64,000 nt of DNA from Alitta virens (GCA_932294295.1 OW028579.1:34297250-34361249), one strand, 5' to 3'; counted from the first letter of the stretch, positions 13,901 to 26,393 are shown. Translations and numbers: made by a program. The notes: generated by a model not told the origin, from the letters alone.

Positions 13901-16900
13901 TCAAGGGACATGCAGTTTATATCAAAATATTTCACAAGATAATTATTATATTAAGAGATCAAGTTAATTGTGATTTACTACCGATTAGATACTGATCAAT
14001 GAATGGATATAATGCTGTTTTGTTGATTAGCATATTAATAGCTGCCACTGTTTTGCCAAATATCCATGAACTAGCGAATTGACTAGTTTTCTGCAAAAAC
14101 TAACAAAAATGCTATCCAACAGTTTATATCATATTCATATGCATTAAATTTGTGTTTTAACTTTTTTAACTGCTAAGAATAGCAATAATTAGCATTAATT
14201 ACTGCAAGGAAACCATAAAACTGCAGCTCTTCCAATTTCCTGTCCTCCAGTCTTGGTCGTATATAGTTAAAATTTAACATTGGTCTAGGGACATGCAGTT
14301 TATATCAAAATATTTCACAAGATAATTATTATATTAAGAGATCAAGTTTATTGTGATTTACTACCAATTAGATGAATGGATATAATGCTGTTTTGTTGAT
14401 TAGCATATTTATAGCTGCCACTGTTTTGCCAAATATCCATGAACTAGCGAATTGACTAGTTTTCTGCAAAAACTAGCAATAATGCAATCAAACAGTTTAT
14501 ATCATATTAATGAGCATTAAATTTGTGTTTTAATCTGAGTAACTGCTAAGAATAGCAATTATTAGCATAAATTACTGCAAGGAAACCATAAAACTGCAGC
14601 TCTTCCAATTTCCAGTCTTTCAGTCTTGGTCGTATACAGTTAAAATTTAGCATTGGTCAAGGGACATGCAGTTTATATCAAAATATTTCACAAGATAATT
14701 ATTATATTAAGAGATCAAGCTAATTGTGATTTACTACCGATTAGATACTGATCAATGAATGGATATAATGCTGTTTTGTTGAGTAGCATATTAATAGCTG
14801 CCACTGTTTTGCCAAATATCCATGAACTAGCGAATTGAGTAGTTTTCTGCAAAAACTAGCAAAAATGCTATTTAACAATTTATATCATATTAATGAGCAT
14901 TAAATTTGTGTTTTAATCTGAGTAACTGCCAAGAATAGCAATTATTAGCAGAAATTACTGCAAGGAAACCATAAAACTGCAGCTTTTCCAATTTCCTGTC
15001 TTCCAGTCTTGGCGGGAAATAGTTAAAATTTACCATTGGTCGAGGTACATGCAGTTTATATCAAAATATTTCACAAGATAGTTATTATATTAAGGGATCA
15101 AGTTTTATTGTGCTTTACTATGTATTAGATACTGATTAATGAATGGATATAATGCTGTTTTGTTGATTAGCATATTAATAGCTGCCACTGTTTTGCCAAA
15201 TATCCATGAACTAGCGAATTGACTAGTTTTCTGCAAAAACTAGCAAAAATGCTATCTAACAGTTTATATCATATTAATGGGCATTAAATTTGTTTTAACT
15301 TTTTTAACTGCTAAGAATAGCAATAATTAGCATAAATTACTGCAAGGAAACCATGAAACTGAAGCTTTTCCAATTTCCTGTCTTCCAGTCTTGTTCGGAA
15401 ATAGTTAAAATTTAGCATTGGTCGAGGTAAATGCAGTTTATATCAAAATATTTCACAAGATAATTATTATATTAAGAAATCAAGTTTATTGTGATTTACT
15501 ACCAATTCGATACTGTTAATGAATGGATATAATGTTGTTTTGTTGATTAGCATATTAATAGCTGCCACTGTTTTGCCAAATATCCATGAACTAGCGAATT
15601 GACTAGTTTTCTGCAAAAACTAACAAAAATGCTATCTAACAGTTTATATCATATTCATATGCATTAAATTTGTGTTTTAACTTTTTTAACTGCTAAGAAT
15701 AGCAATAATTAGCATTAATTACTGCAAGGAAACCATAAAACTGCAGCTCTTCCAATTTCCTGTCCTCCAGTCTTGGTCGTATATAGTTAAAATTTAACAT
15801 TGGTCTAGGGACATGCAGTTTATATCAAAATATTTCACAAGATAATTATTATATTAAGAGATCAAGTTAATTGTGATTTACTACCGATTAGATACTGATC
15901 AATGAATGGATATAATGCTGTTTTGTTGATTAGCATATTAATAGCTGCCACTGTTTTGCCAAATATCCATGAACTAGCGAATTGACTAGTTTTCTGCAAA
16001 ATCTAGCAAAAATGCTATCTAACAGTTTATATCATATTAATGAGCATTAAATTTGTGTTTTAATCTGAGTAACTGCTAAGAATAGCAATTATTAGCATAA
16101 ATTACTTCAAGGAAACCATAAAACTGCAGCTCTTCCAATTTCCTGTCTTCCAGTCTTGGTGGGAAATAGTTAAAATTTACCATTGGTCGAGGTACATGCA
16201 GTTTATACCAAAATATTTCACAAGATAATTATTATATTAAGAGATCAAGTTTTATTGTGCTTTACTATGTATTAGATACTGATTAATGAATGGATATAAT
16301 GCTGTTTTGTTGATTAGCATATTAATAGCTGCCACTGTTTTGCCAAATATCCATGAACTAGCGAATTGACTAGTTTTCTGCAAAAACTAGCAAATATGCT
16401 ATCTAACAGTTTATATCATATTAATGGGCATTAAATTAGTGTTTTAACTTTTTTAACTGCTAAGAATAGCAATAATTAGCCTAAATTACTGCAAGGAAAC
16501 CATGAAACTGAAGCTTTTCCAATTTCCTGTCTTCCAGTCTTGGTCGGAAATAGTTAAAATTTAGCATTGGTCGAGGTAAATGCAGTTTATATCAAAATAT
16601 TTCACAAGATAATTATTATATTAAGAAATCAAGTTTATTGTGATTTACTATCGATTCGATACTGTCAATGAATGGATATAATGCTGTTTATATCATATTA
16701 ATGGACATTAAATTAGTGTTTTAACTTTTTTAACTGCTAAGAATAGCAATAATTAGCATAAATTACTGCATGGAAACCATAAAACTGCAGCTCTTTCAAT
16801 TTCCTGTCTTCCAGTCTTGGACGTATATAGTTAAAATTTAACATTGGTGTAGGGACATGCAGTTTATATCAAAATATTTCACAAGATAATTATTATATTA

Positions 16901-18100
16901 AGAAATCAAGTTTATTGTGATTTACTACCGATTCGATACTGTTAATGAATGGATATAATGTTGTTTTGTTGATTAGCATATTATTAGCTGCCACTGTTTT
17001 GCCAAATCTCCAGGAACTAGCGAATTGACTAGTTTTCAGCAAAAACTAGCAAAAATGCTATCTAACAGTTTATATAATATTAATGAGCATTAAATTTGTG
17101 TTTTAATCTGAGTAACTGCTAAGAATAGCAATTATTAGCATAAATTACTGCAAGGAAACCATAAAACTGCAGCACTTCCAATTTCCTGTGTTCCAGTCTT
17201 GGTCGTATATAGTTAAAATTTAGCATTGGTCGAGGTACATGCAGTTTATATCAAAATATTTCACAAGATAATTATTATATTAAGAGATCAAGTTTATTGT
17301 GATTTACTACCAATTAGATGAATGGATAATGCTGTTTTGTTGATTAGCATATTAATAGCTGCCACTGTTTTGCCAAATATCCATGAACTAGCGAATTGAC
17401 TAGTTTTCTGCAAAAACTAGCAAAACTGCTATCTAACAGTTTATATCATATAAATGGTCATTAAATTTGTGATTTAACTTTTTTAACTACTAAGAATAGC
17501 AATAATTAGCATAAATTACTGCAAGGAAACCATAAAACTGCAGCTCTTCCAATTTCCTGTCCTCCAGTCTTGGTCGTATGTAGTTAAAATTTAACATTGG
17601 ACATTAAATTTAGCATTGGTCTAGGGACATTAAATTTGTGTTTTAACTTATTTAACTGTTAAGAATAGCAGTTTATATCAAAATATTTCACAAGATAATT
17701 ATTATATTAAGAGATCAAGTTTTGTTGTGCTTTACTATGTATTAGATACTGATGAATGAATGGGTATAATGCTGTTTTGTTGATAAGCATATTGATAGGG
17801 GCCACTGTTTTGTCAAATATACATGAACTAGCGAATTGACTAGTTTTCTGCAAAAACTAGCAAAAATGCTATCTAGCGATTTGTTTCATGTTGATGAGCA
17901 TTAAATTTGTGTTTTAACTTATTTAACTGTTAAGAATAGCAATAATTAGCATAAATTACTGCAAGGAAACCATGAAACTGCAGCTCTTCCAATTTCCTGT
18001 CCCCTAGTCTGGGTCAGAAATAGTTAAAATTTAGCATTGGTCGAGGTACATGCAGTTAATATCAAAATATTTCACAAGATAATTATTATATTAAGAGATC
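10965..18100 (+). repeat. Satellite array, diverged monomers without strict higher-order order
   Basis: About nineteen monomers of the same family follow, mostly 370-385 bp, with landmark GGAAACCAT (or a one-base variant) near 11272, 11655, 11979, 12302, 12686, 13059, 13442, 13825, 14208, 14581, 14963, 15346, 15728, 16110, 16493, 16772, 17152, 17525 and 17965. Two sub-types are visible. One has GATAGGGGCCACTGTTTTG; the other, from about 12510 to 17600, has AATAGCTGCCACTGTTTTGC. Some monomers are internally deleted (near 11880, 12200 and 16690) or rearranged (17588-17672, where ACATTAAATTT segments are repeated). Neighbours differ far more than in 1-10964. Confidence 0.93.
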
Positions 18101-18192
18101 AACAATCAAATATCAATATGCTTATCAACAAAGAAGCATTATATCCATTCATTGATCAGTATCCAATTGGTGGTAAAGCACAATAAAACTTG
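18101..18192 (-). repeat. Inverted satellite fragment
   Basis: This stretch reads as the reverse complement of the monomer part that runs AAGTTTTATTGTGCTTTAC, then GATACTGATCAATGAATGG, then ATATAATGC and TTGATAAGCATATTGATA. The sequence on both sides is in the normal orientation. A second, direct fragment (TAATGAATGGATATAATGC, near 18241) follows, so the junction is a complex rearrangement. It lies exactly where good monomers give way to decayed ones. Confidence 0.85.
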
Positions 18193-20400
18193 TGCTGTTT
18201 TGTTGATTAGCATATTAATAGCTGCCACTGTTTTGCCAAATAATGAATGGATATAATGCATAACATACTATTGGTATAAATACTCTTTGGTTGATTAGCA
18301 CACTAATTGGTGCCAAGATTTGGTCGTATGTCCATAAACTAGCAAATTGACTAGTTGTCTGCAAAAACTAGCAGAAATGCTATCTAATCATTTGTATCAC
18401 ACTGATGAGCATTAATTTTGTGTTCCAACCTGGGTAACTCCTTGTAAAAGCAATAATCAATGCAAATGACAGCAAGCAGACATCAACACTTCAGGTCTTC
18501 CTAATTACTGTATTCCAGTCTTGGTCAGAAATAGTTTAATATTACATTGATCGAGGTACATGCAGTTTATGTCAAAATATTTCACAAGATAATTGTCATA
18601 TAATGAGAGTTCCAATTTTATTCTGCTTTACCATGTGTTATATACTAAGTGTTGAGTGAGTATAAATACCCTTTGGCTGATAAGTATACTAATTAGTTCC
18701 AAGATTTTATCGTATATCCATAAACTAGCAAATTGACTAGTTTTCTGCAAAAACTAGTGAAAATGCTATCAAGCCATTTATATCATGTTGATGAGCATTA
18801 ATTTTGAGTTTAAACCCTGGTAACTGCTTGGAAAAGCAACAATTTGATTAAATGACAGCAAGCAGACAGTAACACTTCAGTTCTTCAGATTTACTGTCTT
18901 CCAGTCTTGTTCAAAAATAGTTAAATATTACATCATTCTAGGAACATGCAGTTTATATAAAAATATTTCACAAGATAATTGTCATATAGGAGTCCAGTTT
19001 TATTCTGCTTGACTATGCATAACATACTGCTTGACTATGCATAACATACTAAGTATTGAATGAGTATAAATACTCTTTGTTTGATTAGCATACTAATTGG
19101 GACCAAGATTTGGTGCTCCTTCAGCTCTTCCGATATACTGTCTTCCAGTCTTGTTCAGAAATAGTTAAATATTACATCATTCTAGGTACATACAGTTTAT
19201 ATCAAAATATTTCACAAGATAATTATATCATATTGATGAGCAATAATTTTGTGTTCCAACCTGGGTAACTTGTAAAAGCAATAATTAATGCAAATCACAG
19301 CAAACAGACAGCAACACTTCGGGTCTTCCTAATTACTGTCTTCCAGTCTTGGTCGGATATAGTTAAATATTACATTGAACAAGATACATGCAATTTATAT
19401 CAAAATCTTCCATAAGATAATTGTCATATAAGAGTTCCACTTATTAATTGCCTTTCTATGCATTAGATACTAAGTAATGGATGAGTATAAATACTCTTTG
19501 GCTGATTATCATACTAATTGGGGCAAAATTTAGTTGTATATCCGTAAACTAGCAAATTGACTAGTTTTCTGAAAAAAATAGCAAAAATGCTATCTAATAA
19601 TTTATATCATATTGATGAGCATTAATTTTGTGTTCCAACCTGGGTAACTGCTTGGAAGCAAGCAGACCGTAACAGTTCAGGTCTTACTTATTACTGTCTT
19701 CCAGTCTTGGTCAGTCTTGGTCAGAAATAGTTTAATATTACATTGATTGAGGTGAGGTACATGCAGTTTATATCAAAATATTTCATAAGATAATTATTAT
19801 GTGAGAGATCAAGTTCTATTATATGCATTTAATACTAAGTAATTAGTGAGTATAAATGCATTGGTTGATTAGCATTTTAATAGGGGCCAAACAATTTTTA
19901 AATGTCCATGAACTAGCAAATTGACTAGTTTTTTGCAAAAACTAGAAAAAATGCCTTCTAACTATTTATATCATATTTATGACCATTCATTTTGAGTTCC
20001 AACATTGGTAACTGCTTGGTAAAGGAATAGATAGGGAAAGTCACATCAAGGAGGCAGTAACACTTCAGCTCTTTTGATTTACTGTCTTCCAGTCTTGTTC
20101 AGAAAGAGTTAAATATTACATTATTCGAGGTACAAGCAGTTTATATCAAAATATATCAAAGCATGATTGTCATATAATAGTTCCAGTTTTATTCTTCTTT
20201 GCTATGCATTAAATACTAAGTAATTAATGAGCATAAATGCTCCTTGGTTAACTAACATATTAATAGGGGCCAAGATTGACAAGTTTTCTGCAAAAACTAG
20301 TGAAAATGCTATCTAGCTATTTCAGTATATCATGTTTACGAGCATTAGTTTTGAGTTTAATCCGGGATAACTGCTTAGTAAAGCAATAGTTAGAGTAAAT
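18193..20400 (+). repeat. Decayed satellite edge
   Basis: Monomer landmarks persist but with many substitutions and indels: GACTAGTTTTCTGCAAAAAC near 18733, 19560 and 19923, GTACATGCAGTTTATATC near 19758, and TCTTCCAGTCTTG at several places. Edge monomers share variants not seen in the core, such as CCTGGGTAACTGCTTGG and GAGTATAAATACTCTTTGG. The last recognisable monomer sequence is the AATCACAGCAAGGAAAAAGG motif ending near 20417. Confidence 0.85.
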
Positions 20401-20568
20401 CACAGCAAGGAAAAAGGAGGTTTAATGACGAAGACTTCATCAAGTTGAAGCACTTTTTTTCGAGGGTCTCAGAATCAGGAGATGTCGCAGCGACTGTGGG
20501 AAACTCTCCAGAGTCATTTCGGAAGACAACTGGCAATGTCCAAGATGTATAAGAAAATGCCAATCTTA
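20401..20568. other. Unique non-coding sequence next to the satellite
   Basis: About 170 bp between the last satellite trace and the 100-bp repeat. Short open frames cross it on the minus strand, but they run on into the tandem repeat and show no splice or family signature. I see no gene. Confidence 0.4.
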
Positions 20569-20836
20569 GAAGCCTGAACATGTAGAATGAAGACACAACC
20601 AAGTGACAGGTATTGCAGCAGGCAACATCTACACAGATCACGTCATTCTTCTATGCCATAAAAGTGTACATGAAGCCGGAACATGTAGAACGAAGAAAGG
20701 GGAGGAGATGCCAGGTATTGAAGGCCACATCAATACATCACGTCATTCTTCCGTGTCATGCCAGTGTACATGAAGCCAGAGCATGAAGAAAGTGGAGGAG
20801 ATGCCATGTATGGCAGGCCATATCAACGCATCACAA
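20569..20836 (+). repeat. Tandem repeat, period about 100 bp, 2.6 copies
   Basis: Copies begin with GAAGCC at 20569, 20672 and 20772. Each runs through ACATGTAGAA, a GAGATGCCAGGTATTG segment and CACGTCATTCTTC, ending GTGTACAT. The third copy is cut short near 20836. The copies differ by scattered substitutions and small indels, so the duplication is not recent. Confidence 0.8.
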
Positions 20837-20971
20837 AAGTTCAAACCACATGAATACAGGAAGCTGACGAACAGAAAGCTAAAGAAGGAGGCATCAGTTT
20901 ATGTCTATTTTGGTATCTTCGATTAACACTTTTTGGGTAGTCAGTTCTGATTGGTCAAGGGTAGGACTAAA

Positions 20972-21105
20972 TGACTTTTCTGGCAGACCAGATGACTTTT
21001 CTGGCGGGACCAGTTGACTCATAGTAGCGGGCCAGTTGACTCATAGTAGTGGGCAAGTTGACCATAAGTAGCGGACGAGTTGATCTGACTGGTGGACCAG
21101 CTATA
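20972..21105 (+). repeat. Minisatellite, 21-22 bp period, about 6 copies
   Basis: Units begin with TGACT or TGACC at 20972, 20993, 21015, 21037, 21059 and about 21081. A typical unit is TGACTCATAGTAGCGGGCC. The copies have diverged, with the first two sharing TGACTTTTCTGGC. Confidence 0.8.
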
Positions 21106-21117
21106 CATGTTGATTAA

Positions 21118-21970
21118 ATACAGATTTTTATATATCATCTTACATTAGACTGCAGTTGCTGTTTTCTTTTTCAGATTAAAATACACACTTGGGTTTAAAA
21201 CAATCACCCAACAGCCCAAATTGAAGCTGGAGGTGAGATGATCATGGAATGCTTTTAGATAGTATGGTAATATTTCATTCAAACAGTTCCTTTTCTGGTA
21301 AAAATTTCTTTGTTTTGGGTTAATAGATGTAATAAAGAACCTCATAATGCTTAGTGAGGATGTATGTGCTGCCAATTAATTGAAATGCACCTTTGGGCTG
21401 GGTGTACCCTTTGAATTCACAGCCTGCCCTTCTGCAGAGGAGTTTTTGGTAAAAAAAAACCAGGTATTGTCAAGAAATTGGATTTGCTACAGTTGACCTA
21501 AGCGAAATGAGAACAAAAGAGTTATAGATGGGTGTACACATGATATGTGATGTTTCAACAGGGGAGATTCATATGGAAGCTATGGCACAAATTGAGATGC
21601 GCAGGACTACTGGCTTGAGACCTGTTCAGTTCAGGGTGGACTGTGCTAGTAGACAAGTATATCTTTAATCATTATTGGTCATTTGCTAATACTTCATAGC
21701 ATGAATCTCGTTTGATTCACCACTTTGGTATGTTATATTTCTAAGCCTAAAAATTGAAAGGAAAATGGTTATTGTTCATTCTGGACAATAAACAGAGGCT
21801 GGTCAACATGGTCACCTGGAGCGAATGCATTAGTAGATGTGACTAAGGTCACCAAAGAAAAACATTAAAGAATGCTGTTCAGCAACAGCAGCCATTATGA
21901 GTAATGCTTGCAGCTGGTTATATAAACTGCACTTTGAGGTCCATTCAGGGTCTTTATCATCTGTCAAGTG
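21118..21970 (+). repeat. Left copy of a segmental duplication flanking a minisatellite
   Basis: 21118-21345 matches 22826-23022. Shared landmarks are ACATTAGACTGCAGTT, GAAGCTGGAGGTGAGATGAT (GAGGCTGGAGGTGAGATGAT in the other copy), GATAGTATGGTAATATTTCA and CCTTTTCTGGTAAAAAT. After a stretch present only here (about 21346-21920), similarity resumes at AACTGCACTTTGAGGTCCAT (21926) against AACTGTGCTTTGAGGTTCAT (23025). Both copies then lead into the CAGTCAGCAGACAG minisatellite. Confidence 0.8.
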
Positions 21971-22039
21971 ATGATTGATGAAAATGGTCTGTGTTTAATT
22001 GCCTTCTGCCTGGCAACTGCTTCTGTTCTGAAAAGGCAG

Positions 22040-22500
22040 AAGACAAGTGGGCTGCAAACAGCAAACAGGCTGCAGACAGTCAGCAAACAAATGCAGTCAG
22101 TCGACAAATGCAGTCAGCAGACAGATTCAGGCACCAACAGATGCAGGCAATAAGCTGCAGGCAGTCAGCCAGATGCAGGCATCAGACAGATTCAGGCAGT
22201 CAGTAGACAGATGCAGGCATCAGACAGATGCAGGAAGTCAGCCGTCAAATACAGTCAGCAAAGAAATGCAGTCATCAGGCAGCTGCAGACCATTAACAGA
22301 TAGATGTAGGCATCAGACAGTTGCAGGCAGTCAGCAGACAGATACAGGCATCAGACAGATGTAGTCAGCCAACAACTGCAGGCAGTCCGCAGGCAGAGGC
22401 AGATGCAGGCAGTCAGCAGGCAAATACAGTCAACAGACAGCTATAGACAGTCAGCAAACAGATGTAGGAAGTCAGCAGACAAATGCAGGCAGCAGACAGC
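22040..22500 (+). repeat. Heptamer-based minisatellite, block 1
   Basis: An imperfect tandem repeat built from 7-bp blocks such as CAGTCAG, CAGACAG and ATGCAGG, often joined as a 21-bp unit CAGTCAGCAGACAGATGCAG. The strong purine bias and repeat structure keep several plus-strand frames open, which explains the low-complexity Gln/Ser/Arg-rich open frames here. I do not treat those as genes. Confidence 0.9.
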
Positions 22501-22825
22501 TGCCTTGGTTTGAGGAAGCTGCTGCTCTGGAGGAGTAGTAGGTGAATGTAAACAGTGTGCCCACAAACTCTGCTAGAAGAGGAAAACACAACAGAACGTC
22601 TGAGAATTTTTAACTCATCTTATACTGAAATATTGCATGTGAATTGGCAACTTCAGTAACTCACAAACTTAACGGAATGCATCCATTAATGTTAAATTTG
22701 CATGGTATAAAGTTATCATTGAGGCATCAATGCCTGGTGACCTGGTGGGCTATCAGCATTGTAATGGGATTTACAATGTGATTTTTTCCAGAAGACTCTT
22801 GCAACAGTGCCAAATATCATGTTGT

Positions 22826-23080
22826 ATAAATACAGATTTTATATATCAGCTTACATTAGACTGCAGTTACTGTTTTATTTATTTTTTCAGATAAAAAGAC
22901 ACGCTTGGGTTTTATTAAAAGTACCCCACTGCACAAATAGAGGCTGGAGGTGAGATGATCATGGAATTCTTCCAGATAGTATGGTAATATTTCATTTCAA
23001 TAGTTTCCTTTTCTGGTAAAAATAAACTGTGCTTTGAGGTTCATTCAGGGTGTTTAATTGTCAAGCGTGCTACAACAAAT
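22826..23080 (+). repeat. Right copy of the segmental duplication
   Basis: This is homologous to 21118-21345 joined directly to 21926-21970, so relative to the left copy about 580 bp is absent. It ends with TCAAGCGTG and leads into the second minisatellite block. Confidence 0.8.
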
Positions 23081-23082
23081 GG

Positions 23083-23540
23083 CAGACAGGCTGCAGGCAG
23101 TCAGCAAGCAAATGCAGTAAGTAGACAAATGCAGTCAGCAGACAGCTGCAGGCAGTAAGCAGAAAGATGCAGGCATCAGACAGATGCAGGCATCAGACAG
23201 ATGCAGGCAGTCAGCAGACAAATACAGTTAGCAGACAAATGTAGACATCAGACAGCTGTAGGCCATTAGCAGACAGATGCAGTCATCAAACAGCTGCAGA
23301 CCATTACCAGATAGATGCAGGCATCAGACAGATGCATGCAGTCAGCAGATAAATACAGTCAGGAGACAAATGCAGTCAGCAGACAGCTGCAGGCCATCAG
23401 CGACAGCTGCAGGCATCAGACAGCTGCAGGCAGTCAGCAGATACATACAGTCAGCAGATGCAGTTAGCAGACAACTGCAGGTAGTCAGCAGACAGATGCA
23501 GGCAGTCAGCAGACAAATACAGTCAGCAGACAAATTTAAG
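23083..23540 (+). repeat. Heptamer-based minisatellite, block 2
   Basis: It uses the same 7-bp and 21-bp units as 22040-22500 and lies at the equivalent place in the second copy of the duplicated cassette. A 124-codon open frame on the plus strand from 23277 and a 79-codon one on the minus strand exist only because the repeat lacks stops in those frames. Confidence 0.9.
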
Positions 23541-24502
23541 GAGTTGATACGATATATACAACTAAGAAAAAAGAAAATCACAACATATGGACCCAGCCCA
23601 AGTGGGCTTATTTGTCACTACAAATCAATTGAACTTAAGTGGATAATGTAAACATGAAGTTAGTTATTTTGTACAAAGCAAATGGGCTAATTCAATACAT
23701 TGGAAGCGTGATAGAATAGAATTGTCCATAAATATCACTTCCTTTATCACTCCTTCACTTGGAAAGTTACATGCATCCCAATGACAGAGAATTGCACATT
23801 TAATAATGCTAATATTTGCGACAGACAACTACATAACAGACTTAACTAACTCATTGTCACTGTTTCTCATAGTCTCCGTCAGTTTAAGGAACATTCTTGA
23901 GATCTGCACTATTGGTGAAGGCATTTTTGCTATTCCAGGTAAAAACCTACAATGAGTACGGTTAGAAAGAAACAGCTAACACCAGACCCATCTGTTCCAC
24001 ATCATGCCAAAGTTCCATAGCAGACATGGACAAAGTACAAAGTGATAAATCTCTGTCAATACCCCAAAAGAATTTAAAGTACTACCACCCACGATGTCAT
24101 CCTTCTTTTGACAGGAAACCCCAGGAATAATAATGGACACTAAACAGGCAGTTATAGCATGGCATTACACAAGGAGTTGGATTTACAGGAAATGCACATA
24201 ATTATGAAACTGCATCTTCCCGCAATTGCAAGGGGTAGTGTCCAATAAATTCAAAACAACAGTCATACTCAAGCACAGTTGTCAACCGTTTTGCTCTCGA
24301 CAGAATGGATTGCAAAGTGCAGCACAAAAATAGATATTAACATAGTTCTTTCAGGCAAACAAATGACTATGAGAGTTACAAAAAGTTTTGCAGACAGGGA
24401 CAAAGTGGTAAAACCATATCAGCATCCTAAAATGAACCTTAAAAAACACACCACCATCCATTGGATACTTTTTGTTCTTTATAAAAAATGTTCATTCCTC
24501 AT

Positions 24503-24570
24503 GCACATTTGTGTATAAGTAGATTAACTCATTCCTGGGTCTTAGGACCAACCAGCGCTAGTAACCTATT
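24503..24570. repeat. Dispersed repeat, copy 1
   Basis: CACATTTGTGTATAAGTAGA followed by CCTGGGTCTTAGGACCAACC. The second copy at 27699-27755 has CACATTTGTGTATGGGCGGA and CTGGGCCTTAGGACCAACCG. The family cannot be named from these fragments. Confidence 0.6.
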
Positions 24571-25021
24571 GAGAAGGTCATTGACGCTGTTGAGAAGGCC
24601 CTGCAAATCTAGCGCGGTTTCACAACATAGGGAAATTCTGCCCAAACGGTTTTCAAGGTATGTTTATATGTTTAAAAGGTATAATTTTCAAATAAGATCA
24701 CATAAGGATATATTCACAGTGGTTTTGTGACACAAAATCTTGTCTTATAATGAGTTATTGCCTCTGACGTCACTTGCGCTGATTTGTTTCTCTGTTGATA
24801 TTTTTCAGGACGGCATGACCAGCTCAACTTTTTCTTATTCTAGGATTATCAAGACAGCTTTGTTGGTTATTATTACACACGGAGGCAGAGAAATACATTG
24901 CCTACAGCTTTGCCTGAACAGATTTTGGTCGAAAATAGGGATATATTTCTTAAAATCTTCAATTTAGACCAAAATGACTGTTTAAAAATGCCGTATGGGC
25001 CGAAAAAACCTATGGTTTGGA

Positions 25022-25053
25022 ATCAGTCCCTACATCTTCATGTAGGGACTGAT
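25022..25053. other. Perfect 14-bp stem hairpin with 4-nt loop
   Basis: Two exact 14-bp inverted arms (ATCAGTCCCTACAT and its complement) are separated by the tetranucleotide CTTC, which reads GAAG on the other strand. The stem is too short for a canonical animal microRNA precursor. It may be a foldback remnant or a structured RNA element. Confidence 0.6.
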
Positions 25054-25505
25054 GGATCGGTCTACTGCAAATCCCCATTGGATTAACAAAGGAAAAAAAA
25101 TTAAAATTCTTTATTCCTTGATAGATAATGAAGGATCTACTATCTTCTAACAGGTGTATCAATGTGACTCCACAGCCTTCCCTCATTAAATATGAATTCT
25201 GGTAAAATCAATCTAATATTGACAGAAATTTGGAATAGTTTCAGCTGCTTACAGAACAGAGGGGAAAGATGAGAGCCAGTGACGAGTGGCAGTGAAGTTG
25301 GTCTTACTATGTAACAAAAACACAATATGACACCAGCTACGCTGGCATAAATAACAAACATACTATCATTTTTCAGATGAACATCTTGATACATGATAAT
25401 ATAATATCAATGCAGTTTCTGTATACCATGAGCACAACATAGGGATAGAAATTACTGATATAAGGCCCAGAAACTCACAACAGTGTAGTTTAATCCTACA
25501 AATCA

Positions 25506-25685
25506 GAGTGATTAGGGCTTTACATCCTGTATTTCTGCACCTGCTGGGCTAATTAGGACAGGCAGGGACCATGGCAATGAGATGATGGATGTAACAGCCA
25601 TCCAACTTAGGTTCGACCAGGAATCAAACCCGGGACCTAGTGGTTGGAAGCCCAGAGTGCTACCTCTGAGCTAGATATTGGCCCC
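25506..25685 (-). mobile_element. tRNA-derived SINE, family 1, copy 1
   Basis: On the minus strand the head reads like a tRNA. The A box is in TAGCTCAGAGGTAG, an anticodon-loop-like segment CTTCCAA follows, and the B box is GGTTTGATTCC. The family body follows with CATTGCCATGGTCCCTGCC and GTGCAGAAATACAGGA. Target-site duplications of 16 bp with one mismatch (TTAATCCTACAAATCA and TTAATCCTACACATCA) flank it at 25490-25505 and 25686-25701. Confidence 0.88.
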
Positions 25686-25701
25686 TTAATCCTACACATC
25701 A

Positions 25702-26393
25702 AGATCACCAAAGGACTGCACGCTATTCAAATACAGGCAGTTCACAAGGTAGTGTACACTGAGAGTGTAGAAAAGAGCTTCAAAGGACCAGTCAGAATGA
25801 GCAGATGGTGTGAGAATAAGGATTTATGTGTGTACTTAACGAAAATTTCAAATTCTGTCACTTTTAAATGACATAAAACAGTTCATATCAAAGATTATCA
25901 AAAAAGAGGATTTAATTATTGCATGGCTTTGTGCATGCTTCTGTTAACAGAGATTTTCTTTTTACTTTTTAGCAGAGATCTTATCTATTATTATGTACAA
26001 AGCATATCTACATAGAATATATTTCGTTGGTTCCGGAGGCTAGGTGGACTTTGTAAGACGCAATAAACGTGACAATAAATAATGTGGCAGGCTGACACCA
26101 GTATTGCGCACTTGCCTTTATCAACAGTAATCAGGCAAATAGCCATTGCTGCTATAAAAACGAGCCCAAGAGAAAGTGAAAGTAAATCAGAAAAAGGGAA
26201 AGTATTTCAGAAAAGCCCATTTTAACCATGTCCAAACAAAGTAAGACATTACACAACTATTTAATGTTGCATAAATGGACAAGGTGGTGAAACTCTGCCA
26301 GCATCCTAAAATGAATCTTAAAAACACTACTGCCCTTCACTTACATACTTGAGTAGCTTTGAGCTTGGGGGTAACCTTAAGGGCTTACTTACT
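25702..26393. other. Non-coding stretch
   Basis: AT-rich sequence without splice-bounded open frames. It contains one more copy of the short dispersed motif near 26272-26330 (GACAAGGTGGTGAAACTCTG then CATCCTAAAATGAATCTTAA). Confidence 0.5.

Larger units (their letters stand above)
23550..25485. other. Non-coding stretch with dispersed repeat fragments
   Basis: No convincing exon. It contains two copies of a short dispersed motif (near 24025-24090 and 24393-24465, of the type GACAAAGTGGTAAA followed by CATCCTAAAATGAACCTTAA) and a fragment with CACATTTGTGTATAAGTAGA (near 24503) that recurs near 27690. It also holds the perfect hairpin at 25022-25053. Confidence 0.5.

Noticed and set aside
1..20400. 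CRISPR-like array
   Set aside because: Repeats are about 380 bp and contiguous, with no unique spacers, in an evidently animal genome.
22047..23651. Gln/Ser/Arg-rich open frames up to 124 codons
   Set aside because: They are products of the heptamer minisatellite, open in several frames and on both strands, without start context or domain.
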